Source of the DNA: Thermanaerothrix sp034436175
GTDB lineage: Bacteria > Chloroflexota > Anaerolineae > Anaerolineales > Anaerolineaceae
Length of the DNA stretch: 64,000 bases
NCBI GenBank assembly: GCA_964427505.1
Contig: CAYRUO010000006.1
Coordinates: 82,207-146,206 of the forward strand
Reading direction: 5' to 3'
This document shows, piece by piece, positions 43,239 to 49,992 of this stretch. Positions within the stretch are counted from its first letter, which is position 1; each line of letters opens with the position of its first letter. The notes below the pieces were generated by a model. The model saw nothing but the letters and a program-made list of their open reading frames with translations. It was not told the origin of the DNA and made no database searches. The position numbers and the translations under genes are program-made.

Positions 43239-44717
43239 ATGGCAAAAATTGACTTAACGGTCATTCCTGAGCGGCGCGAGCGAACCATTCAACGCGTCCG
43301 GGAGCGCAATATCATTATCCCTACCTTTGCCCAGATGAAGAATCCTGATTTGATCCCTGCGCGGATTAAAGAAGAACTGCGCAACATTGGGTTGTGGGAT
43401 GTTCACCCCCGTAATCTCTTCCGCATCACTTGGAAGAATGAGCCGGTACCTTTTGGGGGCGGTTTCGGTCCAGTCAATATACTGGAATTCCCCAGCAGTT
43501 TGACCGGCGTGCCGGCGCGCATCATCGGTTTGGTGGGCAAGTGGTTCCCTACCGGTGCGCATAAAGTAGGAGCGGCGTTTGGGTGTCTGGTGCCGCGGTT
43601 GGTGACCGGGCAGTTTGACCCCACAACGCAGAAAGCCGTGTGGCCCTCAACCGGCAATTACTGCCGCGGTGGTGCATATGATTCGGCGTTATTGGCCTGC
43701 GATTCTATTGCCATCCTGCCCGAAGGAATGAGCAAAGAGCGCTTCGAGTGGCTGTCGAAGATCGCCAGCGAGGTCATTGCTACTCCTGGCAGCGAATCTA
43801 ATGTCAAGGAAATCTTTGACAAGTGCTGGGAACTGCGCCGTTCAGGCCAGGATTTGATGATCTTCAATCAGTTTGAGGAATTCGGTAACTACTTGTGGCA
43901 CTATGATGTCACCGGGCACGCTATGGAGGAGGTGCTCAAGCGCGTCATGGGCCCGAAGGACGAGTTCCGCGGCGTGGCACTGACCACCGGCTCTGCCGGT
44001 ACGATTGCCTGCGGCGACTACTTGAAGCAGATATTCCCCAACAGCAAGATTGTGGCGGGCGAGGCACTGCAGTGCCCCACACTATTTGAGAACGGGTTTG
44101 GTGCCCACCGCATTGAAGGCATTGGGGATAAACATGTGCCATGGATTCACAATGTTAAGAACACCGATTTGGTCGCTGCTATAGATGATAATGACGTGGT
44201 TGCCGTTATGCGCCTCTTCAACGAACCGACCGGGCGGGAGTACCTGGTGCGCAAAGGAGTCCCTGAAGAGGTGGTCTCGAAATTGGACTTGCTGGGTTTC
44301 TCTGGGATTGCCAACCTGCTCTCTGCGATTAAGACGGCCAAATATTACGAGATGGGTGAGAACGATATTATGCTTATCGTGCTTACCGACTCGATGGAAT
44401 TGTATGGTAGCCGCATCCAGGAATATCGTGAGCAGTTTGGCGAGTTTACGCCGTATCATGCGGCGGAAGCCTATGCACGTAGTCTGCAAGGGCAGAGCGT
44501 GGATTACTTGCTCGAACTGCGCTATGCCGACCGCCGCCGTGTCCATAATCTTAAGTACTATACCTGGGTGGAACAACAGGGCAAGACCTACGAAGAGATT
44601 ATGGCACAGTGGTATGACCGCAATTACTGGACTGAGTTACAGAGCCAGGTTGAAGAGATTGACGCGCTCATCACGGAATTCAACGAGCGGGTTGGGTTGA
44701 TTAAGAACTATCAGTAG
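43239..44717 (+). CDS. Uncharacterised fold-type II PLP enzyme, 492 residues
   Basis: Cysteine-synthase-like PLP-dependent protein that I cannot assign to a reaction. The PLP lysine is probably in FPTGAHKVGAAFG near residue 110, the substrate loop in PSTGNYCRGGAY near 145, and the PLP-phosphate loop in TTGSAGTIACGDYLK near 250. A C-terminal region of about 140 residues beyond the usual fold has the pattern YEEIMAQWYDRNYW. GAAGAGGAG precedes the start and a strong terminator follows, so it ends the block. A lyase or beta-replacement reaction on a purine-derived amino acid is possible. Codons appear biased as in highly expressed genes. Confidence 0.7.
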   Translation: MAKIDLTVIPERRERTIQRVRERNIIIPTFAQMKNPDLIPARIKEELRNIGLWDVHPRNLFRITWKNEPVPFGGGFGPVNILEFPSSLTGVPARIIGLVGKWFPTGAHKVGAAFGCLVPRLVTGQFDPTTQKAVWPSTGNYCRGGAYDSALLACDSIAILPEGMSKERFEWLSKIASEVIATPGSESNVKEIFDKCWELRRSGQDLMIFNQFEEFGNYLWHYDVTGHAMEEVLKRVMGPKDEFRGVALTTGSAGTIACGDYLKQIFPNSKIVAGEALQCPTLFENGFGAHRIEGIGDKHVPWIHNVKNTDLVAAIDDNDVVAVMRLFNEPTGREYLVRKGVPEEVVSKLDLLGFSGIANLLSAIKTAKYYEMGENDIMLIVLTDSMELYGSRIQEYREQFGEFTPYHAAEAYARSLQGQSVDYLLELRYADRRRVHNLKYYTWVEQQGKTYEEIMAQWYDRNYWTELQSQVEEIDALITEFNERVGLIKNYQ

Positions 44718-44734
44718 TATTAGGGGTTGACCTT

Positions 44735-44773
44735 AACCGCCCCGTTTGCCATAGGCAGCGGGGCGGTTTTTCT
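44735..44773 (+). terminator. Intrinsic terminator ending the catabolic block
   Basis: AACCGCCCCG pairs perfectly with CGGGGCGGTT around a 14-base loop and is followed by TTTTTC, just after the PLP enzyme. Confidence 0.85.
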
Positions 44774-44840
44774 TTGCTAAAGTGTAGTAAAATAAGCGGC
44801 GTTGGGATAGACCTAAACCTTCAGGGAGATGGAAACTGCA

Positions 44841-45137
44841 ATGCAGACCTGCTCGCGTTGTCAAACTCAGGCGCCCGATACGGAATTGTTCTGCCCGACC
44901 TGTGGGGCTGATTTACGTGAGTATTCGACGACCGTGGTTGCGCTTAAGAAAATGCAAGCCAACCCGCGGGTTAGCATGGTCCGCCTAGCGGTTGCTGCTG
45001 ACGCCTGCCCGACCTGCCGTAGGATGCACGGCACTTATCCTAAAGACCAGGTTCCCCTGCTCCCTATTGAAGGATGCTCAAACGGGCTGGGGTGTCGGTG
45101 TTTTTATGAACCGGTCCTGACCGAGATTTACCCCTGA
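44841..45137 (+). CDS. Zinc-ribbon protein
   Basis: Protein of 98 residues with an N-terminal zinc ribbon (CSRC, CPTC) and a second cysteine-rich segment (CPTCRRMHG, then CSNGLGCRCFYEP). The second half resembles the tail of phage head-morphogenesis proteins, but no phage genes are nearby. ATG 44841 is preferred to 44829, which lies against the purine-rich AGGGAG. Its stop overlaps that of the convergent hydrolase by ten bases. Function unknown. Confidence 0.7.
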   Translation: MQTCSRCQTQAPDTELFCPTCGADLREYSTTVVALKKMQANPRVSMVRLAVAADACPTCRRMHGTYPKDQVPLLPIEGCSNGLGCRCFYEPVLTEIYP

Positions 45138-45898
45138 AGTTGTTGCATCCAACTTATGAGAGCGCGCGCCAGTTCGGCCGGGGCTTCGAGCATTGGCATA
45201 TGACCGATGCCGGGAAGTTCGACCCAGGTCGCAGTGGGTATGCTTTCAAGCATGGCCCGGATTCGCGCGGGATCAATCAAGGGGTCGGCTGAGCCGGTAA
45301 CGACGAGGAACGGAAGGTGAATTTCGCGTAGCCAGTTATTGGCATCCGCGCGTTCTGCCATTCCCAGCAAAGCCTGAATGGCTGCTTGGGGCGAACAGGC
45401 CTGAATGAATTGACGCACCTTTTCCTGTACACCTGGATTAGGGGTTAAACGCTGCGGCATATCTTCTAACAAGGGCAAGATACCGCGCTCTCGGATTTGG
45501 GCTACGGTCTGATAGCGCGCTTCGCGTCGTGCAGGGGAATCGGGATCGGCGTGGGAAGCTACCAGAGCCAGGCCGGTCAGTCGCTGAGGGAAGAGGTGTG
45601 CAAAGGCCAAGGCAACATAGCCCCCCATTGAGTGCCCGACCAAAGCCGCTTGATCAAGTCCTAGATGATCCATGAGGTAGCGCACATCTTCGGCCAAGAG
45701 CTCCATGGTAAGGACGTCTTCGCTGACAGGAGATTGGCCAAAGCCGCGCAAATCGGGGAGAATCAAGTGAGCATGGGGGGCAAGATCAGGGATGAGATCA
45801 TCCCAGATATGGCGGTTGAACGGAAACCCATGCAGGAAAATGACCGGCACGCCCTTGCCATAAAGGTCATAGGAGAGCAAGACAGGGTCAGGGCTCAT
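45128..45898 (-). CDS. Alpha/beta hydrolase
   Basis: Serine hydrolase of the alpha/beta fold, 256 residues. The oxyanion segment IFLHGFPFNRHIW, the nucleophile elbow VGHSMGGY near residue 90, the acidic residue in TGSADPLIDP and the catalytic histidine in LPGIGHMPMLEAP are all visible. ATG 45898 has GGAGGT four bases upstream and overlaps the end of the CCA-adding enzyme gene. Substrate unknown; esterases and MhpC/RutD-type hydrolases look alike. Confidence 0.87.
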   Translation of the reverse strand: MSPDPVLLSYDLYGKGVPVIFLHGFPFNRHIWDDLIPDLAPHAHLILPDLRGFGQSPVSEDVLTMELLAEDVRYLMDHLGLDQAALVGHSMGGYVALAFAHLFPQRLTGLALVASHADPDSPARREARYQTVAQIRERGILPLLEDMPQRLTPNPGVQEKVRQFIQACSPQAAIQALLGMAERADANNWLREIHLPFLVVTGSADPLIDPARIRAMLESIPTATWVELPGIGHMPMLEAPAELARALISWMQQLQG

Positions 45899-47423
45899 CT
45901 TTACCTCCATCCTGGGACAATTCTTTCCGGTCGGTAATAAGGGTTCGCGCGAATTGGAGAGCCTCTTCGCGGTTTTCAATGTCGCCGGCGGCTTGGGCTT
46001 CGCGAATTTCTTCGAGCAGTTTTCCGATTAACGGTCCGGGTTTTAAACCCAGCGCATTGATTAAGTCATCACCCCGCAATAGAGGTGGCGGCTGAATGAG
46101 ATTATTCTGCTGGTGCCACCAGGCTTCCAGGAGTTGCTGGCAGATGAGCAGTTCCTGTTTCCACACGTCCTGGGGCAGAGTGGTATGATAGGTCGCCAAA
46201 GTATCGGCTAGTGAAAGCAGACAAATGCCCACACCTGCCGCGCCGACATCACGAAAGAAGCGGTATATGGCACGGCGGGTAAGGGTTTCCTGGGCACTGG
46301 CCAGGTGATGAATGCGCATATGATGGCGGATCACTTTGGCGCCGTATTCTATCTCGTCGTTACTAAGCGCGAGAGCACGGGCGCGAGTCTGAAAGTGATC
46401 GCGACTGCGGCGTTCGTGACCGATGAAGTGCAGGCGCCCATTGGGATGAGTATCTGCTGTCTCGGGTTTCCCACTATCGTGATAGGCTGCGGCTAAAAAC
46501 AAAAGCGCCTTCAAACTACGGTTGGGGTTTAAGCGGGTGGAAAAGTGGTCTATCAGCGCCCTGCGAAAGCGACCCAGGTAAAGGGTTGCTGTACCCATGG
46601 TCAACGAAGCGGCTTTATCCTCGTCGTATTCGGCAACCAATAAGCCAAAGAGTCGTTCCAGATAATCCAGCGTGGATAATGTATGTTGCCAAACATCGAA
46701 TACATGTGGTTGAGGTTGAGATACTCCTTTAAGTGCGGTCAATTCGGGCAAGATGAATGGAAGGATTCCCAGGTGATCCAATAGTTGAAAGGCCGTTCTG
46801 ACATCCGGACCTTCAAGAATACGGAACAGTTCATCGCGCTTACGTTCAGCGGAAACGCGTTCTAGCAGGGGTACCGCTTGTTGCAAGAGGTTCAAGGTTT
46901 CAGGAAGAAGGCGGAATTTTAGCGCATTGGCCAGGCGCACACCGCGCAGCACACGTAGAGGATCATCTAGAAAAGCGGTTTTCGCGCACACTCGCAGATG
47001 TTTTTCCCGTATATCAAGTGCTCCTTTGAGCGGGTCAATGAGAATCTCCGGCTGGCTGACATCAATAGCCAGCGCATTGATGGTGAAATCACGTGCGCGT
47101 AGATCTTGCTCGATATTCAAACCCCGAATACGGGAGAAATCTAACGTGTAAGGTTTTTCGGCTGGGGTACGTCCAAGAACCCGGTAGGTTTCACGTTCGT
47201 CATCCATGCGATACATGCCCGCTCCTAGGGTTTCGGCTACAGTGCGGGCAATGATGTGGACATCCTGGGTGACTACAAAATCCAGGTCGTGACTGCGCTT
47301 TTCTAAAAGGGCATCGCGCAATGCACCGCCAACCAGAAAGATACGCCGATTGGCGTGGCTCAATCGGCGCAGTAACTGGGGGAGGGCAGGGACGGGGAAT
47401 AACGCCTCAAACGTAATTAACAT
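45888..47423 (-). CDS. tRNA nucleotidyltransferase/poly(A) polymerase family with HD domain
   Basis: CCA-adding enzyme family, 511 residues. The nucleotidyltransferase head contains FLVGGALRDALL and HDLDFVV near residues 30-48, followed by the RGLNIEQDLRARDFTINALA segment and the RNA-binding PcnB domain. A C-terminal HD domain (YHDSGKPETAD near 310, then HERRSRDHF) suggests phosphohydrolase activity. The tRNA-Asn at the window edge lacks an encoded full CCA, so such an enzyme is needed. It overlaps hpt upstream by seven bases. Confidence 0.88.
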   Translation of the reverse strand: MLITFEALFPVPALPQLLRRLSHANRRIFLVGGALRDALLEKRSHDLDFVVTQDVHIIARTVAETLGAGMYRMDDERETYRVLGRTPAEKPYTLDFSRIRGLNIEQDLRARDFTINALAIDVSQPEILIDPLKGALDIREKHLRVCAKTAFLDDPLRVLRGVRLANALKFRLLPETLNLLQQAVPLLERVSAERKRDELFRILEGPDVRTAFQLLDHLGILPFILPELTALKGVSQPQPHVFDVWQHTLSTLDYLERLFGLLVAEYDEDKAASLTMGTATLYLGRFRRALIDHFSTRLNPNRSLKALLFLAAAYHDSGKPETADTHPNGRLHFIGHERRSRDHFQTRARALALSNDEIEYGAKVIRHHMRIHHLASAQETLTRRAIYRFFRDVGAAGVGICLLSLADTLATYHTTLPQDVWKQELLICQQLLEAWWHQQNNLIQPPPLLRGDDLINALGLKPGPLIGKLLEEIREAQAAGDIENREEALQFARTLITDRKELSQDGGKDEP

Positions 47424-47998
47424 TCGCGTTTCAACCGACTCTGCTGATATTTTTCTTCATTAACGACACCGATAAAAGGCAAATTACGATAAAGTTCATC
47501 CAGATCAAGCCCGTAACCAAAGACGAATTTATTGGGGATCGTAAATCCTACATATCGCAGAGGAACTTCGACTTCACGTCGTTCGGCCTTATCTAATAAG
47601 GTGCAAACGGCAAGACTCCGTGGCTTGCGAGCAGACAGCAGGTTAATCACAGAAGCCAGAGTGCGTCCACTATCAATGATGTCCTCAACAATGAGCACAT
47701 CGCAGTCTTCAATGCTGGTGTTGAGATCAAGGGTGATGCGCACCTGCCCGGTGGATTGACGACTTCCGGCGCCGTAGGAAGAAACCGCCATAAAGTCCAC
47801 CATATGGGGGACGGTCAGGTGGCGGATAAGGTCGGTTAAAAACATCACTCCACCGCGTAAAATACAAAGCAAAACCAACTTTTCCGAGTGTTTGTAATCC
47901 TGACTGATCTGAGCACCTAGTTCGGCCACCCGCTGCCGCAGGGCTTCTTCTGAAATTAGGATTTCTTCTAGGAATTCTTCATACTTATTGCACATCAT
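47417..47998 (-). CDS. hpt: Hypoxanthine phosphoribosyltransferase
   Basis: Purine salvage enzyme converting hypoxanthine or guanine plus PRPP to IMP or GMP, 193 residues. The PRPP loop VEDIIDSGRTL lies near residue 105, LCILRGGVMF near 45, and KFVFGYGLDLDELYRN at the C-terminus. ATG 47998 has AAGGAG six bases upstream, so the longer upstream frame is rejected. It would reuse hypoxanthine made by adenine deaminase encoded at 30204, linking salvage to catabolism. Confidence 0.94.
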   Translation of the reverse strand: MMCNKYEEFLEEILISEEALRQRVAELGAQISQDYKHSEKLVLLCILRGGVMFLTDLIRHLTVPHMVDFMAVSSYGAGSRQSTGQVRITLDLNTSIEDCDVLIVEDIIDSGRTLASVINLLSARKPRSLAVCTLLDKAERREVEVPLRYVGFTIPNKFVFGYGLDLDELYRNLPFIGVVNEEKYQQSRLKREC

Positions 47999-48023
47999 CC
48001 CTAACTCCTTGGGATAGGGTTTT

Positions 48024-48596
48024 TTAGTCGCGGGGTACGATATGATGTTTGCGGCAACGGGCTTCGTAGAGTTCAGAGGCTCCAACAATGATCACAGGAT
48101 CGTTATAGTGGGCAGGTTTGCCGTTGACGAGGCGCTGAGTGCGGCAGGCGGGTTCGCCGCAGACCATGCAGATGGCCTGTAATTTATCCACGCGCTCGGC
48201 TTGGGCCATAAGAATGGGCATATAACCGAAGGGCTCGCCCCGAAAATCGGTATCCAACCCGGCGACAATGACCCGAATGCCGCGATTGGCCAAATCTTGA
48301 ACCAAAGGGACAATTGCCTCGTCAAAGAATTGGGCTTCATCAATGCCGACGACGGTGGTATCGGGATCTAAATACTTCAAGATATCACTTGCTTTTTCAA
48401 TGGGAATCGCATCAAAGGCTGTGCCGGCATGAGAGGTAACTTGTTCGTTCCCATACCGCTGATCAATGACGGGCTTAAACACCTGCACCTTCTGGCGTGC
48501 AATGGTAGCGCGCCGTAGCCGACGAATGAGTTCATCCGTTTTACCGCTAAACATGGAACCGGTAATGACCTCGACCGAACCAACGTGATGTTTCAT
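48024..48596 (-). CDS. tdk: Thymidine kinase
   Basis: Type II thymidine kinase, 190 residues. The P-loop GSMFSGKTDELIRRL is at residues 13-27, the Walker B-like GIDEAQFFDE near 82, and zinc cysteines appear in CMVCGEPACRTQR and at the C-terminus (CRKHH). It lies 26 bases upstream of hpt, so both nucleoside-salvage genes share a transcript. Confidence 0.95.
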   Translation of the reverse strand: MKHHVGSVEVITGSMFSGKTDELIRRLRRATIARQKVQVFKPVIDQRYGNEQVTSHAGTAFDAIPIEKASDILKYLDPDTTVVGIDEAQFFDEAIVPLVQDLANRGIRVIVAGLDTDFRGEPFGYMPILMAQAERVDKLQAICMVCGEPACRTQRLVNGKPAHYNDPVIIVGASELYEARCRKHHIVPRD

Positions 48597-48654
48597 GCCA
48601 TGCTCCTTAGCGGATGTGGGATGCCTTGATTTTAACCCAATCTGAGAGCCTGCT

Positions 48655-48695
48655 GATTAAAAAATCAGGCAGACGTTTCACTGCGTCTGCCTGAT
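48655..48695 (-). terminator. Intrinsic terminator after L31
   Basis: On the minus strand, ATCAGGCAGACG pairs perfectly with CGTCTGCCTGAT around an eight-base loop, followed by TTTTTAATC. It ends the ribosomal-protein transcript before tdk. Confidence 0.85.
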
Positions 48696-48715
48696 CCGAT
48701 GGCTCTATTCCCCAA

Positions 48716-49192
48716 TCAGACGGTAATCTCTTCAGCCGCCGAGGGCAGGGTATATCCCAATTGGCGCAAGCGCTTCTTGAGATTGATCAAGGATTGACGG
48801 CCGAACCCTTCGATGGCAAGTAAGGCGGCTTCTCCCTCAGCCAGTTTCTCCAGAACCTGACCCACCGTGGTGAGCCCGGCCTTTTCCAGGGCCTCGGTGG
48901 GACGAGGGCCAAGGTTAAGTTCAGCGATCGGGCGGTTGGGTGAGGTGCGTTCTTGCTCGCGCGCCTTTTGGGTTTCCACATATTCTTGACGGGCCTGCAA
49001 GCGCTTATAGAAGCGATCCACCTGCCCCTCGATATCTAAAATGCGCTGTTGTTGCCCGGTATAGAACGGGTGACATTTTGAGCACACTTCGGTGTGGATT
49101 TCTTTTTTGGTTGAACCCGTCACCCAGGTATTGCCACACGCGCAGATAACCCGGGCATCGGGATAAAACGTCGGATGGATGTCTTTTTTCAT
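48716..49192 (-). CDS. rpmE: Ribosomal protein L31 fused to an alpha-CTD-like domain
   Basis: Residues 1-70 are bacterial L31 with its zinc cysteines (CACG, then CSKC) and HPFYTGQQ. A charged helical linker (about 55-90) leads to a C-terminal domain of about 65 residues. It closely follows the RNA polymerase alpha C-terminal domain: LNLGPRPTEALEKAGL, TTVGQVLEKL and EGFGRQSLINLKKRLRQLGY. The arginine matching E. coli R265 and the FG-x-x-SL turn are kept; N268 and C269 equivalents are Glu and Ala. At 158 residues the protein is about twice normal L31. No stop codon or frameshift separates the parts. Confidence 0.88.
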   Translation of the reverse strand: MKKDIHPTFYPDARVICACGNTWVTGSTKKEIHTEVCSKCHPFYTGQQQRILDIEGQVDRFYKRLQARQEYVETQKAREQERTSPNRPIAELNLGPRPTEALEKAGLTTVGQVLEKLAEGEAALLAIEGFGRQSLINLKKRLRQLGYTLPSAAEEITV

Positions 49193-49247
49193 CGTTAGCC
49201 TTCCTGTCTTACAAAGTGATAAGATGCCGATGTATCAAGCACAGGCA

Positions 49248-49514
49248 TCAGGCTTCGGCTACAACCGGGACCACACTGACGCGTTTGCGTCCGCCGGGTA
49301 ATGTTTCGAACACCACAACGCCATCAGCGGTGGCAAAGAGAGTATCGTCCTTGCCAATGTCCACGTTCAGGCCGGGTTTGATCCGGGTGCCGCGCTGGCG
49401 AACCAGGATGTTGCCGGCAAGTACATATTGTCCCGCAAAACGCTTCACGCCTAAGCGTTGGGAATTGCTATCTCGTCCGTTGCGGCTGGAACCGCCACCT
49501 TTCTTGTGTGCCAT
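49248..49514 (-). CDS. rpmA: 50S ribosomal protein L27
   Basis: L27, 88 residues. The N-terminus MAHKKGGGSSRNGRDSNSQR is canonical and needs no processing, and RRGTRIKPGLNVDIGKDDTLFA follows the family. It lies four bases after L21 in the conserved rplU-rpmA order. Confidence 0.97.
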   Translation of the reverse strand: MAHKKGGGSSRNGRDSNSQRLGVKRFAGQYVLAGNILVRQRGTRIKPGLNVDIGKDDTLFATADGVVVFETLPGGRKRVSVVPVVAEA

Positions 49515-49518
49515 AGGC

Positions 49519-49842
49519 CTACTCCACCACAGAAATAGAATTCACTAAAAGGCGGGTATATTGTTGACGATGACCGGTCTTAACGCGGTAGCGCTTCTTC
49601 GGGCGATATTTGAAGACAATGATCTTGGGCCCTTTGAAATGTTCCTGGATCGTTGCGGTGATCTGAGCACCAGGTACGGTCGGGGTGCCAACGTGCACCT
49701 TGCCATCTTCAGCGACCAGCAAAACCTGATCGAGCACTACTTGCTCACCGACCTCGCCGGGAAGGCGATCCACTTCCAGGGTTGCCCCTTCGGTTACTTT
49801 GTATTGCTTACCACCACTTTCAACAATCGCGTATTTTGTCAT
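49519..49842 (-). CDS. rplU: 50S ribosomal protein L21
   Basis: L21, 107 residues, with YAIVESGGKQYKV at the start and KYRPKKRYRVKTGHRQQYT at the C-terminus, both standard. It is first in the L21-L27-L31 transcript and is preceded by a structured leader of about 115 bases and a consensus promoter. Confidence 0.97.
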   Translation of the reverse strand: MTKYAIVESGGKQYKVTEGATLEVDRLPGEVGEQVVLDQVLLVAEDGKVHVGTPTVPGAQITATIQEHFKGPKIIVFKYRPKKRYRVKTGHRQQYTRLLVNSISVVE

Positions 49843-49957
49843 TCCTCATCTCCAATCTTCACTTCGCCGAGCGTCACGCGCATCACAACGCCTGCGCTCG
49901 GGGAAGTTGGGGATATTACATGCACAAGCCCCAGCGGCAATGCCGGGGCATTGGCAG
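49843..49957 (-). promoter_or_regulatory. Structured 5' leader of L21 mRNA
   Basis: The leader can fold into two hairpins: GCCCC with GGGGC near 49930-49953 and CCGAGCG with CGCTCGG near 49866-49903. Leaders before rplU are autoregulatory in some bacteria. I do not recognise a known family here. Confidence 0.35.
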
Positions 49958-49962
49958 AGGCT

Positions 49963-49992
49963 ATTATACCCGAGCACGATTTAATCTGTCAA
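49963..49992 (-). promoter_or_regulatory. Consensus promoter for L21 operon
   Basis: On the minus strand TTGACA (49987-49992) and TATAAT (49963-49968), both perfect, are 18 bases apart. The -35 box lies inside the last codons of selB. Confidence 0.8.

Noticed and set aside
44841..45137. Prophage remnant, from the phage-like tail of the zinc-ribbon protein
   Set aside because: No integrase, attachment site or other phage gene lies nearby.
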